A DNA stretch of 64,000 bases from Kribbella sp. NBC_00382 (lineage in GTDB: Bacteria; Actinomycetota; Actinomycetes; Propionibacteriales; Kribbellaceae). The notes under the pieces are model-generated. The model had not been told where the DNA came from. It ran no database searches and worked only from the letters and a program-made list of their open reading frames with translations. Below, piece after piece: positions 1-7,709 of the stretch. Position 1 is the first letter of the stretch. Every line of letters begins with the position of its first letter. Location: NCBI RefSeq assembly GCF_036067295.1, contig NZ_CP107954.1, forward strand, positions 6,324,001-6,388,000, given 5' to 3'. A program made the position numbers and the translations under genes.

Positions 1-458
1 GCCTCGACCACGGTTACGAACTGCGGTTCATCGAGCAGATGCCGCTGGACGCCCAGCACGGCTGGAGCCGCGACCAGATGGTGACCGCGGACGAGATCCT
101 CGAACTGCTCGGCGAGCGCTTCACGTTGTCGCCGACCGATGCGGCGACCCGTGGCAGCGCGCCGGCCGAGTCCTTCACGGTCGACGGCTACGCGACGACC
201 GTCGGCATCATCGCGAGCGTGACGCGACCGTTCTGCGGCGATTGCGACCGGGTCCGGCTGACGGCCGACGGTCAGGTCCGCGATTGTCTGTTCGCGAGGA
301 CCGAATCAGACCTCCGTACGGCGTTGCGCGACGGCGCCGACGACGAGGAACTGGCCGACCGCTGGCGGCGCGCGATGCGCGGCAAACTGCCCGGCCATGG
401 CATCAACGACCCGAGCTTTCTGCAGCCGGTCCGGCCGATGTCCGCGATCGGCGGCTGA
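1..458 (+). CDS. moaA: GTP 3',8-cyclase MoaA, C-terminal part (5' end outside window)
   Basis: MoaA is a radical-SAM enzyme that starts molybdenum cofactor synthesis by turning GTP into 3',8-cyclo-GTP. Only the C-terminal part is here; the frame is open from base 3. The segment reading FCGDCDRVRLT, followed 13 residues after its second Cys by another Cys (VRDC), is the C-terminal CxxC...C set that binds the substrate-side [4Fe-4S] cluster. The protein ends in Gly-Gly, the conserved MoaA tail needed for catalysis. The N-terminal radical-SAM CxxxCxxC motif lies upstream of the window. A Mo-dependent oxidoreductase candidate lies at 36268-36864, far away. Identification is firm. Confidence 0.95.
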   Translation, partial: LDHGYELRFIEQMPLDAQHGWSRDQMVTADEILELLGERFTLSPTDAATRGSAPAESFTVDGYATTVGIIASVTRPFCGDCDRVRLTADGQVRDCLFARTESDLRTALRDGADDEELADRWRRAMRGKLPGHGINDPSFLQPVRPMSAIGG

Positions 459-467
459 CCTTTCTAA

Positions 468-490
468 ACCGGAAATTTACTTTTTCCGGT
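468..490. terminator. Hairpin after moaA
   Basis: ACCGGAAA (468-475) and TTTCCGGT (483-490) are perfect 8-bp inverted arms with a 7-base T-rich loop. It lies 10 bases after the moaA stop and 34 bases beyond the stop of the convergent small gene at 524-730, so it can serve both as terminator. A protein-binding dyad is the alternative. Confidence 0.55.
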
Positions 491-523
491 GTAACGCAGA
501 CCGGCGTCCCAGTAAGGGGCGCG

Positions 524-730
524 TTAGGGCCGCGGGAAAGCCTCGACCTCGCGCAGGAAAGAACGCGCGCCGAGGAAGTCGGACAGGCTCTGCTTGTGGT
601 CGTCACAGGCCAGCCAGGTCTTGCGCCGGTCGGGGGTGTGGATCTTCGGGTTGTTCCACAACAGCGCCCAGGTGGCCGGTTGGCCGCATCCCCTTGCAGA
701 GCAGGTGGACGGGATGGCTTCTTCGCTCAC
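524..730 (-). CDS. Small cysteine-containing conserved protein (about 68 aa)
   Basis: I do not know a function. The GTG start at 730 is preferred over upstream starts because AGGAG sits 7-8 bases upstream and the extra N-terminal residues of the longer frame look like intergenic translation. The protein has a CxxxxC pair near the N-terminus (TCSARGC), the string TWALLWNNPKIHTPDRRKTW, then CDDH, which suggests a small metal-binding fold. From memory, similar short proteins with a TWAL.WNNP...DRRKTW.AC..H pattern occur across actinomycetes; that needs a search. It converges on moaA. Confidence 0.7.
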   Translation of the reverse strand: MSEEAIPSTCSARGCGQPATWALLWNNPKIHTPDRRKTWLACDDHKQSLSDFLGARSFLREVEAFPRP

Positions 731-817
731 AGCTGGGTCTCCTGGGGGGCATTGCGGTCGGCACAGGCAATTGTTCCTGACCACTCAATAATCAATAGCC
801 TGGGCAAAATGAAGCGA

Positions 818-849
818 CGTCGGACAGCCACGGGGGGAGCCGTCCGACG
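818..849. terminator. Hairpin between the DUF3099 gene and the small Cys protein
   Basis: CGTCGGAC (818-825) pairs perfectly with GTCCGACG (842-849), leaving a 16-base G-rich loop. It is about 90 bases past the stop of the minus-strand gene at 939-1262 and before the next minus-strand start at 730. A rho-independent terminator is the simplest reading, although no clear T-run follows. Confidence 0.5.
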
Positions 850-938
850 CCGCATCAAGTCTCTGAATTCCAACCGTGAACTTCAGAGCACGCAGATTCT
901 GACACGGATCCGTCGTGAGAATCCAGTCCCGACGCAGA

Positions 939-1262
939 TCACTTTTCGGTGTCGTGATCCGGACCGAGTTCGGGCCGGGCCGGCGGCACGTAGACCGCGG
1001 CTCCGGACACTGCTTTCGTCCGCCGCGCATTGGCCAGTACGACGGCCACCGACGGCAGGAAAACGGCCCCGACGAGCAGGATCCAGCGCCACGGCGACGG
1101 GGTGATGACGGCGGCGACGAAACACACCACCCGCAGCGACATCATCCAGGCGTACCGGAAGATCCGGCTCTCCAGGTCCTCCGACCGGCCGGGCTGCGCG
1201 CTGGTCACCGAGATGACCTCTGCTTCTGCCCGCTCTCGAGCCCGCTTACTGCGCTGTGACAT
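939..1262 (-). CDS. DUF3099-type membrane protein
   Basis: A 107-residue protein. The ATG at 1262 is preceded by GAGGAGA at good spacing. A basic, charged N-terminus (about 1-35, with the ISVTSAQPGRSEDLE stretch typical of DUF3099) is followed by two hydrophobic segments (about 38-56 and 60-78) and a polar C-terminal tail. DUF3099 proteins are short two-helix membrane proteins found mainly in actinobacteria and have no established role. Family assignment is from the ISVT...SED motif and the topology; it is monocistronic here. Confidence 0.8.
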   Translation of the reverse strand: MSQRSKRARERAEAEVISVTSAQPGRSEDLESRIFRYAWMMSLRVVCFVAAVITPSPWRWILLVGAVFLPSVAVVLANARRTKAVSGAAVYVPPARPELGPDHDTEK

Positions 1263-1335
1263 CTATTCTCCTCACCAACACCCAACGGTACGCCGGTGCA
1301 GAAGTTCCGGCGCACCCAGGCGAAGGGGAACAGTC

Positions 1336-1548
1336 ATGACCGATCGGACCTACCGCGTCACCGAACTCGTCGGCACCTCCAAGGAGGGCGTCGACGCGGC
1401 GATCACGAACGCGATCAGCCGGGCCGGCGAGACGCTGCGGCACCTGGACTGGTTCGAGGTGACCCAGATCCGGGGCCACATCGTCGACAACGCGATCGAC
1501 CACTACCAGGTCGGCCTGAAGGTCGGCTTCCGCCTCGAGGACTCCTGA
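1336..1548 (+). CDS. Dodecin family flavin-binding protein
   Basis: A 70-residue protein of exactly dodecin size. The core TSKEGVDAAITNAISRAGET, LDWFEV and GHI motifs match dodecins, which form hollow dodecamers that store or buffer flavins (or CoA in some bacteria). The Trp in LDWFEV corresponds to the residue that stacks against the isoalloxazine ring. The ATG at 1336 follows GAAGGGGAA as ribosome binding site. It stands alone between DUF3099 (divergent) and fabG, from which it is separated by a long inverted repeat. Confidence 0.93.
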   Translation: MTDRTYRVTELVGTSKEGVDAAITNAISRAGETLRHLDWFEVTQIRGHIVDNAIDHYQVGLKVGFRLEDS

Positions 1549-1556
1549 CCCCCACC

Positions 1557-1650
1557 CACCTGTTCATTCGCCCCGTTTTCACCCGCCACGCCGAGCCGCT
1601 GAGGCCCGCGAGCCTGTAGAGCGGGTGAAAACGGGGCGAATGAACAGGTG
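1557..1650. repeat. Long perfect inverted repeat (2 x 30 bp)
   Basis: The 30-base arm at 1557-1586 is perfectly complementary to 1621-1650, with a 34-base spacer. Arms start CACCTGTTCATTCGCCCC and are followed outward by C-rich/G-rich tracts that would extend the stem imperfectly. It begins 8 bases after the dodecin stop and ends 74 bases before fabG. It may act as a dodecin terminator, but the arm length and perfection exceed ordinary terminators, so a small non-autonomous repeat or an RNA processing hairpin is possible. Confidence 0.85.
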
Positions 1651-1724
1651 TGGGGGTGGGGGAGATAACGTTCGTGCGGCAGCGCCGTACAACGGCTGGA
1701 AGCACTTCTGTGAGGAGATGGAAC

Positions 1725-2429
1725 GTGGCGAGATCGGTACTGGTCACCGGGGGCAACCGGGGCATCGGCCTGGCCATCGCGACCGCCTTCAAGGAGGCGG
1801 GCGACCAGGTCGCCATCACCTACAACAGCACCGAGCCGCCGGAGGGCTTCCTCGCCGTCAAGTGTGATGTGACCGACACCGCGCAGGTGGAGGCCGCGTT
1901 CGACACGATCGCGGCCGAGCACGGCCCGGTCGAGGTACTGATCGCGAACGCCGGCATCACCCGCGACACGCTGCTGCTGCGGATGTCCGACGACGACTGG
2001 GACGCCGTCATCCAGACGAACCTGACCGGTTCGTTCAAGGTCGCCAAGCGCGCGGCCAAGGGCATGCTGCGGCTGCGCCGGGGCCGGATCGTCTTCATCT
2101 CCTCGGTGGTCGGCATGCTCGGCTCACCCGGTCAGGTGAACTACGCCGCCAGCAAGTCGGGTCTGATCGGGATGGCCCGTTCGATGGCCCGCGAGCTCGG
2201 CAGCCGTGGCATCACCACCAACGTGGTCGCGCCCGGTTTCGTCGAGACCGACATGACCGCGGTACTGCCGGAAGAGACCCAGCAGCAGTACCTGAGCCAG
2301 ATCCCGCTCGGCCGGTTCGGCCTGACCGAGGAGATCGCCAACGCCGTGCGCTGGTTGTCGTCGGACGAGGCCGGGTACATCACCGGCGCGGTGATCCCGG
2401 TCGACGGCGGCATCGGCATGGGCAACTAA
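1725..2429 (+). CDS. fabG: 3-oxoacyl-ACP reductase FabG (MabA-type)
   Basis: Reduces beta-ketoacyl-ACP with NADPH in type II fatty acid elongation. Short-chain dehydrogenase fold: TGGNRGIG cofactor loop at residues 8-15, NAG at 75-77, catalytic Ser127, Tyr140 and Lys144 in the YAASK motif, and the C-terminal PVDGGIGMGN. The GTG at 1725 has GAGGAGA upstream; the open frame reaches further up into the inverted repeat, but that part is not family-like. The next gene 20 bases on is the enoyl reductase, the same order as mycobacterial fabG1-inhA, so the two are surely cotranscribed. Confidence 0.95.
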   Translation: MARSVLVTGGNRGIGLAIATAFKEAGDQVAITYNSTEPPEGFLAVKCDVTDTAQVEAAFDTIAAEHGPVEVLIANAGITRDTLLLRMSDDDWDAVIQTNLTGSFKVAKRAAKGMLRLRRGRIVFISSVVGMLGSPGQVNYAASKSGLIGMARSMARELGSRGITTNVVAPGFVETDMTAVLPEETQQQYLSQIPLGRFGLTEEIANAVRWLSSDEAGYITGAVIPVDGGIGMGN

Positions 2430-2449
2430 CTACTTTTAGAAGAAAGGGC

Positions 2450-3226
2450 ATGCCGGTGGGCATCCTCGACGGCAAGCGGATCCTGGTGGCGGGCGTGACG
2501 CTCGACTCCTCGATCGGCTTCGCGACCGCCAAGGTGGCGCAGGAACAAGGCGCCACGGTGCTGATCTCGAACTTCGGCCGGGCGCTGAACATCACCAAAC
2601 GGATCGCCGGCCGGCTGCCGGTCACGCCGCCGGTGATCGAGCTGGACGTCACCGACGAGGAGCACCTCGCGGCGCTGCCCGACGCGATCCGCGAGCACGT
2701 CGACGGCCTGGACGGCGTCGTGCACTCCATTGCCTACGGCAACCCCGAGACGATCCTCGGTGGCAAGTTCCTCGAGGGTCCGTGGGACGACGTATCGCGC
2801 GCGGTGCACGTCTCGGCGTACAGCCTGAAGTCGCTCGCGGTGACGTGTGCTCCGCTGATGAGCCGGGGCAGCAGCGTCGTCGGGCTGACCTTCGACGCGT
2901 CGGTCGCCTGGCCGGGCTACGACTGGATGGGGGTCGCGAAGGCGGCGCTCGAGTCGACCTCGCGCTACCTGGCGCGTGACCTCGGCGCGCAGGGGATCCG
3001 CTGCAACCTGGTCTCAGCCGGTCCGCTGAAGACGCTGGCCGCGAAGGCGATCCCGGGCTTCGAGAAGTTCGAAGGACCGTGGCTGGACCAGGCCCCGCTG
3101 GGCTGGGACCCGTCCGACCTCGAACCGACCGGCAAGACGATCGTTGCCCTGCTCAGTGACTTCTTCCCCTCCACCACCGGCGAGATCATCCACGTCGACG
3201 GCGGCTTTCACGCGATGGGTGCCTAG
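2450..3226 (+). CDS. fabI: Enoyl-ACP reductase (NADH), InhA/FabI type
   Basis: Catalyses the last step of each fatty-acid elongation cycle. The 258-residue protein has the atypical SDR glycine motif GVTLDSSIGF near residue 15, Phe148 in LTFDAS, and the YxxMxxxK active site with Tyr157 and Lys164 (YDWMGVAK). The overall pattern, including ending in HVDGGFHAMGA, is closer to InhA than to E. coli FabI. AGAAAGGG precedes the ATG. It follows fabG by 20 bases and precedes the Mur ligase by 2 bases, so all three share an operon. Confidence 0.95.
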   Translation: MPVGILDGKRILVAGVTLDSSIGFATAKVAQEQGATVLISNFGRALNITKRIAGRLPVTPPVIELDVTDEEHLAALPDAIREHVDGLDGVVHSIAYGNPETILGGKFLEGPWDDVSRAVHVSAYSLKSLAVTCAPLMSRGSSVVGLTFDASVAWPGYDWMGVAKAALESTSRYLARDLGAQGIRCNLVSAGPLKTLAAKAIPGFEKFEGPWLDQAPLGWDPSDLEPTGKTIVALLSDFFPSTTGEIIHVDGGFHAMGA

Positions 3227-3228
3227 CT

Positions 3229-4914
3229 GTGTCCACCTCTTTGGTCGAGCTCCGTGTTCTGGACGGGGCCAACCTGTACTTCAGCCGTGCGGCGGTCAAG
3301 CTCACGCTCGACCTGACGGCTCTCATCGACGCCCCGGCTCCGGCCGCGAAGGCGTACGCGCAAGCGCTCGGACTGGGCGCGACCCGGCCCGGGCGGATCG
3401 GGTCGGGGTTCCGGCAGCGGTTCGCGGTGCGGGTGGTCGGGCACATCGTCCGGCGGATCGCGCGCGAGGCGGGGATCGGGCGGATCGGCGTACGGGTCAG
3501 GTCTGAGACCGATGTGCATCGCCTCGTGGTGGCGTTCCCGTGGGCGCATGAGGGCCGCGCCCGGGCGCTCGGTCAGGCGATCGTCGATGTGGTCGACGCG
3601 TTCGGCGCAGAGCACCTGCCCGAGCTGGTGGCGACCGTCGGCGACCGGGTCCGCAACGAGCCGGCCGGCGACGCGCCGCCGACGCTGCGGCCGAAGATTC
3701 CCGTCGTCGCGGTCACCGGGACGAACGGCAAGACGACCACCTCGCGGATGATCGCGCACATCGGCCGCGCGGCCGGGCTGCACGTCGGTTGGTCGAGTAC
3801 CGATGGCGTGTACTTCGACGGCGAGCTGGTCAAGTACGGCGACTTCTCCGGCCCGAGCGGCGCTGGTCAGGTGCTCTCGCAGCCTGGCGTCCAGCTGGCC
3901 GTCACGGAGACGGCCCGCGGCGGCATCCTGCGACGCGGGGTCGGCGTGGCGTACAACGACGTCTCTGTCGTGACCAACGTCACCGCTGATCACCTCGGCC
4001 TCGGTGGGATCGACACCGTCGACCAACTCGCCGAGGTGAAGGCCGTGATCACCAAGATCACCCGCCCGCGGGGCTGGTGCGTGGTGAACGGCGACGACCC
4101 GCGGACGTTCGCGATGCGGCTCGACTCGCCGGCCAAGTGCTGGGTGTTCTCCCGCGACCCCGACTCGCCGTCGATTCGCAGCGTGCTCGACGAGGGCGGC
4201 CGGGCGACCACCGTGCTCGATGGGTTCATCACCGTGCTCGACCAGTCCAGTGACGCCGAGCCGCTGCTGAAGGTCGTCGACGTGCCGATGACGCTGTCCG
4301 GGCTCTCGCACTACAACGTCGAGAACGCCCTGGCTGCAGCCTCTGCCGCGCTCGGTCTCGGACTGCCGCGCGCCGCGGTGATCGAGGGGCTCAGCACTTT
4401 CTCGCCGTCCGAGAACAACCCGGGCCGGATGAACATGTACACCGTCCGCGACTTCACCGTCGTGATCGACCTCGCCCACAACGAGGCCGGCCTCGAAGCG
4501 CTGCTGGAGATCATGAACGGGGTCCGCCAGCCGGGTGGGCGACTGCTGCTCGCTCTCGGCTCGCCGGGCGACCGGGCCGACGACATGGTCAGCGCGATGG
4601 GGGCGATCGGTGCCCGTGGCGCGGACCGCGTCGTGATCGGGCACAAGGGCGAGTACCTCCGTGGCCGGCCGCCCGAGGAGCTGGAGGCGGTCTTCCGCGA
4701 AGGCACCAGTTCGGTCGGCGTCGACGACGTACCGTCCTTCCCGACCGAGCTCGAAGCGGCCCAGGCACTCGTCCGGGAAGCGCAGGCCGGTGACGTGGTC
4801 GCGGTGATGTCTCTGCAGGATCGGGCGAGTCTTGACGCCTGGTTGCGGTCCGAGGGAGCTACCGTCGATAACCCGGAGACCTTGAAGGCGAAGGTCGAAC
4901 GAGCACAGCACTGA
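3229..4914 (+). CDS. Cyanophycin synthetase-like Mur ligase lacking the ATP-grasp domain
   Basis: A 561-residue protein. Residues about 160-500 form a Mur-ligase core: ATP loop GTNGKTTTS at 164-172, TARGGILRRG, NVTADHLGL, the NGDDP loop and DLAHNEAG. These match the third domain of cyanophycin synthetase (see cphA, 7710-10520) almost motif for motif. Residues 6-125 also resemble the CphA N-terminal domain: RVLDGANL corresponds to RVYRGPNI, GHIVRRIAREAG to GHIAEHVSLQLQQEAG. The ATP-grasp segment of CphA that adds Asp is missing. An ATP-dependent amino-acid ligase is the safe call; the substrate is unknown. GTG start, 2 bases after fabI. Confidence 0.85.
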   Translation: MSTSLVELRVLDGANLYFSRAAVKLTLDLTALIDAPAPAAKAYAQALGLGATRPGRIGSGFRQRFAVRVVGHIVRRIAREAGIGRIGVRVRSETDVHRLVVAFPWAHEGRARALGQAIVDVVDAFGAEHLPELVATVGDRVRNEPAGDAPPTLRPKIPVVAVTGTNGKTTTSRMIAHIGRAAGLHVGWSSTDGVYFDGELVKYGDFSGPSGAGQVLSQPGVQLAVTETARGGILRRGVGVAYNDVSVVTNVTADHLGLGGIDTVDQLAEVKAVITKITRPRGWCVVNGDDPRTFAMRLDSPAKCWVFSRDPDSPSIRSVLDEGGRATTVLDGFITVLDQSSDAEPLLKVVDVPMTLSGLSHYNVENALAAASAALGLGLPRAAVIEGLSTFSPSENNPGRMNMYTVRDFTVVIDLAHNEAGLEALLEIMNGVRQPGGRLLLALGSPGDRADDMVSAMGAIGARGADRVVIGHKGEYLRGRPPEELEAVFREGTSSVGVDDVPSFPTELEAAQALVREAQAGDVVAVMSLQDRASLDAWLRSEGATVDNPETLKAKVERAQH

Positions 4915-4952
4915 TCCCCGGGACTCCACCGCCCGGGGCGGATCGGGGTTTC

Positions 4953-5795
4953 ATGCGTTACTTGTGGTCGATACCGGCGGCGGTGGTCGCCTGGTTCGTG
5001 GCCGGCTTCGCGCCGACCTATCTGAACGGGCTGCCGGCCGGCTCGACCACGTTCGTCGGGACCCGGGTGGATCTGCTCGTCCTGGGCGGATTCACCGGGG
5101 GAGTGCTGGCCGGGCTGATCGTCGGCCGGGTGCGGATCGCGGTGCCGTTGGTCCTGATCGTTGCCGCGGGCGCCTGGTGGTTGAGCGGGTACGACCTGTC
5201 GGACAAGCGGTTGCCGGCGATGTTGCTGGCGGCAAGTGTCGTCGGTGCGTTCTTCGGTGCCCTGGGCATCCGAAGTACGGTGCTGGCGGCGTTCGCCTTG
5301 GCGGTGCCGATCGCTTGGTACGCGCTGCGCCCGGCGGCTGAGCTGCAGGACTGGCGCTGGCTGTGGCAGCTCAACGGACTCCTCGTCGCGATGGGCCTCA
5401 CGATCATCCTGTACGTCGCCTGTTGGCGGCGAGGCTGGCGATCGGCGTACTTCTGGCTCCCGTTGACCGCGTTCTACCTGGCGTCGTTCGCGATCGTCGA
5501 GGGACTCCAGGCGGTGACGGCGGCCAAGGGCAAGTCGGTCAACGAGATCGCCAACGCCGGTACCGATGCGTTCTTCGACGGCTTCGAGCCGCTGCTGCGG
5601 GAGTACTGGCCGTGGCTGGCGCTGGCCGTGCTGCTGGCGATCCCGATGGTCGCCCTCAAGGTCAGGGCGCTGCCTCCGCCGCCACCACCACCCACGCTCG
5701 ACGACGGCCGCGGCAACGACGCGGTCCTGTCCGACGACCTCGACTGGATCGACCGCGAAGAGCCAAAGCGCCGCCTACTCCCGGCCCGCCGCTAG
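4953..5795 (+). CDS. Multi-pass membrane protein of unknown function
   Basis: A 280-residue protein with about seven hydrophobic segments between residues 4 and 235, starting with a signal-anchor-like helix (AAVVAWFVAGFAP), and ending in a cytoplasmic tail with a run of prolines (PPPPPPP) and acidic residues. I recognise no catalytic motif. It begins 38 bases after the CphA-like Mur ligase, so it may be cotranscribed with it. It converges on the DyP peroxidase gene across a hairpin. Confidence 0.75.
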   Translation: MRYLWSIPAAVVAWFVAGFAPTYLNGLPAGSTTFVGTRVDLLVLGGFTGGVLAGLIVGRVRIAVPLVLIVAAGAWWLSGYDLSDKRLPAMLLAASVVGAFFGALGIRSTVLAAFALAVPIAWYALRPAAELQDWRWLWQLNGLLVAMGLTIILYVACWRRGWRSAYFWLPLTAFYLASFAIVEGLQAVTAAKGKSVNEIANAGTDAFFDGFEPLLREYWPWLALAVLLAIPMVALKVRALPPPPPPPTLDDGRGNDAVLSDDLDWIDREEPKRRLLPARR

Positions 5796-5820
5796 ACCAG
5801 GACGCGCTTCGGTTGCTTAC

Positions 5821-5917
5821 GGCCGGACCGCCACCACATCAATACCCCTCGGGAGATCGATTGCCGTCGGCGTGTCGAGGTGGTCCGCGAGGGTTCTGTA
5901 GTGGTGGCGGTCCGGCC
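5821..5917. terminator. Extended inverted repeat between convergent genes
   Basis: GGCCGGACCGCCACCAC (5821-5837) pairs perfectly with 5901-5917, and inside it CCCTCG (5846-5851) pairs with CGAGGG (5888-5893), giving a two-step stem with nearly equal internal loops. It starts 26 bases after the membrane-protein stop and ends 3 bases before the DyP stop on the other strand, so it is well placed as a bidirectional terminator, although unusually long. Confidence 0.7.
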
Positions 5918-5919
5918 CG

Positions 5920-7101
5920 CTAACTCAGCAACCCTTCGCCGAGCCAGCTGGCTTCGTGGAAGCCTGGTGGGATCGCGAAGGTGGCTGAGCCGATGGTGGT
6001 GGTCCATTCGTTGAGGGCGTCGGCGGCGTTTAGTCGGGTGAGTAGGGGCAGGAACTGGCTGACCAGGTCGGCTTGGTAGCTGAGGAAGATCAGGCCTGAC
6101 TCGCGGGTGGCGCCGGTGTCTTGGACGTAGTTGAGGCCCTTGCGGAAGATGCGGCGGCCGTCGTTCTCCGAGTGGTGGGAGAGGCGGGCGTGTGCGTTCT
6201 TCGCGATCACCAGGCGGTTGTCGGCGTCGCGGGCTTCGAGGTCGAGCTCGTCGTGTTCGGCGGTGCTGGTGAGTGGTGCGCCGTTCGAGAGTTTGCGGCC
6301 GACGGCACGCTCTTGTTCGGAGCGGGTGAGTTCGTCCCAGGTGTCGAGGTTCAGGCGGATCCGGCGGACGACGAGGGTGGTGCTGCCGTCGGCATTCCAG
6401 ACTGTGGCGTCGAATTCCGGCGTACCGGGGGCGGGGTTGCCGGTGCCGTCGACCTGGTTGAAGAGGTTGCGTCCGGTGACCGGCTGACCGTCGGCGCCCG
6501 TACTGTTCCAGAAGCCTGTCTGTCGCCAGAGCGGCTTTGCGAAGGGTGCTGCATCAGCGACCAACCGCCGGACCGCGTGAACCACCGACACCGCGTCGTC
6601 CGCGCCGACGAGGATGAGCAGATCGCCACCGGTCCATCCGGGTTGCAGGCGATCGAGTGACATCGCCGGTACTTCGCTGAACCCGTGTGGCTTGCGGCCG
6701 GTGAGTCCAGGCAGGCCGAACACCTTGGGCCCGAAGCCCACGGTGATGGTGAGTGCGACGCCGGGCAGAGCCAGCTCGGGAGCCGTATCGCCCGGAGCTG
6801 GACGTCCAGCGGCGAGGGCGGTGATGTCGTTGCTCCACAAGCGCATCAGCCGGCCGAGTGCTGCTTTGTCGGTCGTCGGCAGCATCGTGAATGCGACCAG
6901 CTCGGCGTGCTTCGGCGAGGCAGTCGCGATGGCCGGCTGGCGGTCGCCGTACGGGCTGATGTTCTGGGCGGCGACCAGCGCGGTGTCGGGGGCAGTGGCG
7001 GAGTCCTTGCCTAGGGCAACTGCTCCACCAGTGACCGCAGCTCCTGCGGCGGCGGCTCCGGCGTACCCGAAGAGCTGCCGCCGGGACGGGCGTCCGGTCA
7101 A
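5920..7101 (-). CDS. Tat-exported DyP-type heme peroxidase (EfeB-like)
   Basis: A 393-residue dye-decolorizing peroxidase. The N-terminus carries a twin-arginine signal (SRRQLFGYAGAAAAGAA). The DyP GxxDG-type motif appears as NQVDGTGNP with the catalytic Asp, and the proximal heme His lies in NAHARLSHHSEN. Such enzymes oxidise substrates or porphyrins with H2O2 outside the membrane. The TTG start overlaps the stop of the upstream copper chaperone gene (TTGA), which argues for translational coupling; no better ATG or GTG keeps the Tat signal. Confidence 0.92.
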   Translation of the reverse strand: MTGRPSRRQLFGYAGAAAAGAAVTGGAVALGKDSATAPDTALVAAQNISPYGDRQPAIATASPKHAELVAFTMLPTTDKAALGRLMRLWSNDITALAAGRPAPGDTAPELALPGVALTITVGFGPKVFGLPGLTGRKPHGFSEVPAMSLDRLQPGWTGGDLLILVGADDAVSVVHAVRRLVADAAPFAKPLWRQTGFWNSTGADGQPVTGRNLFNQVDGTGNPAPGTPEFDATVWNADGSTTLVVRRIRLNLDTWDELTRSEQERAVGRKLSNGAPLTSTAEHDELDLEARDADNRLVIAKNAHARLSHHSENDGRRIFRKGLNYVQDTGATRESGLIFLSYQADLVSQFLPLLTRLNAADALNEWTTTIGSATFAIPPGFHEASWLGEGLLS

Positions 7102-7631
7102 GGTGTCGTGCTGGGGGTCGTCGACGGGTGGTAGTGCTCTTCCTCCTCGGTGAACGCCTTCACCGGCACGGTCAGATCGTGCGAGGTGCCGTCGGAGAAC
7201 TTCAAAGTGATCGGTACTTCGTCACCCGGCTTGAGCGCCTGCTTGAGCCCCATCAACATCACATGGTCACCACTCGGCGCGAGGTGCGCGTGCGACTCGG
7301 CCGGCACCTTGATGCCGCCGGCCTTCTCCTGCATCACCATCTTGCCGTCCTTCATCGCCATCTCGTGGATCTGCACCATCCCGGCCACCGGAGAGGTTGC
7401 CGAGGTCAACGAGATGTCGGCCTTGCCCGGGTTGGTCAGCGACATGAACGCCGCCGTCATCGTGGTGTCCTTCGACCCGACCGTCGCGCGTACCCAGGCG
7501 TCCTCGACCAGTACGCCGGGAGTCGTCACGGCTGCCTTGGTCACCGGCGCATCCTTCTCAGAGGATCCGCAGGAGGACAGCAGAAAGGGGAGGGCGACAG
7601 CCAGGCCGGCCATCAGCAGCTTCGTCTTCAC
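7098..7631 (-). CDS. PCu(A)C-family periplasmic copper chaperone lipoprotein
   Basis: A protein of about 177 residues. The N-terminus has a lipoprotein signal (VALPFLLSSCGSS), so it should be anchored outside the membrane. The copper site pattern of the family is present: HEM followed by KMVM and then HAHLAPSGDHVMLM (HxM...M...HxM). A His-rich acidic tail (EEEEHYHP) may add metal sites. The GTG at 7631 is my start, giving a compact signal peptide; an upstream ATG at 7685 is possible. It overlaps the DyP gene; copper chaperones beside DyP peroxidases are known from Streptomyces. Confidence 0.88.
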   Translation of the reverse strand: MKTKLLMAGLAVALPFLLSSCGSSEKDAPVTKAAVTTPGVLVEDAWVRATVGSKDTTMTAAFMSLTNPGKADISLTSATSPVAGMVQIHEMAMKDGKMVMQEKAGGIKVPAESHAHLAPSGDHVMLMGLKQALKPGDEVPITLKFSDGTSHDLTVPVKAFTEEEEHYHPSTTPSTTP

Positions 7632-7709
7632 GGACAGGCCAACGATGCTTCCGGCAACCGAGTTCCCGGTAGAGCGGGGACACACCGTGTGTCCCCGCTC
7701 ACGATCTGG

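Noticed and set aside
3223..4929. 568-codon frame antisense to the CphA-like ligase
   Set aside because: His/Arg/Asp-rich shadow of the real gene with no recognisable domain. The plus strand has intact Mur-ligase motifs.
5821..5917. tRNA or small structured RNA gene
   Set aside because: The fold is one long hairpin without D, anticodon and T arms, and no TTC motif in place; position between convergent stops fits a terminator.
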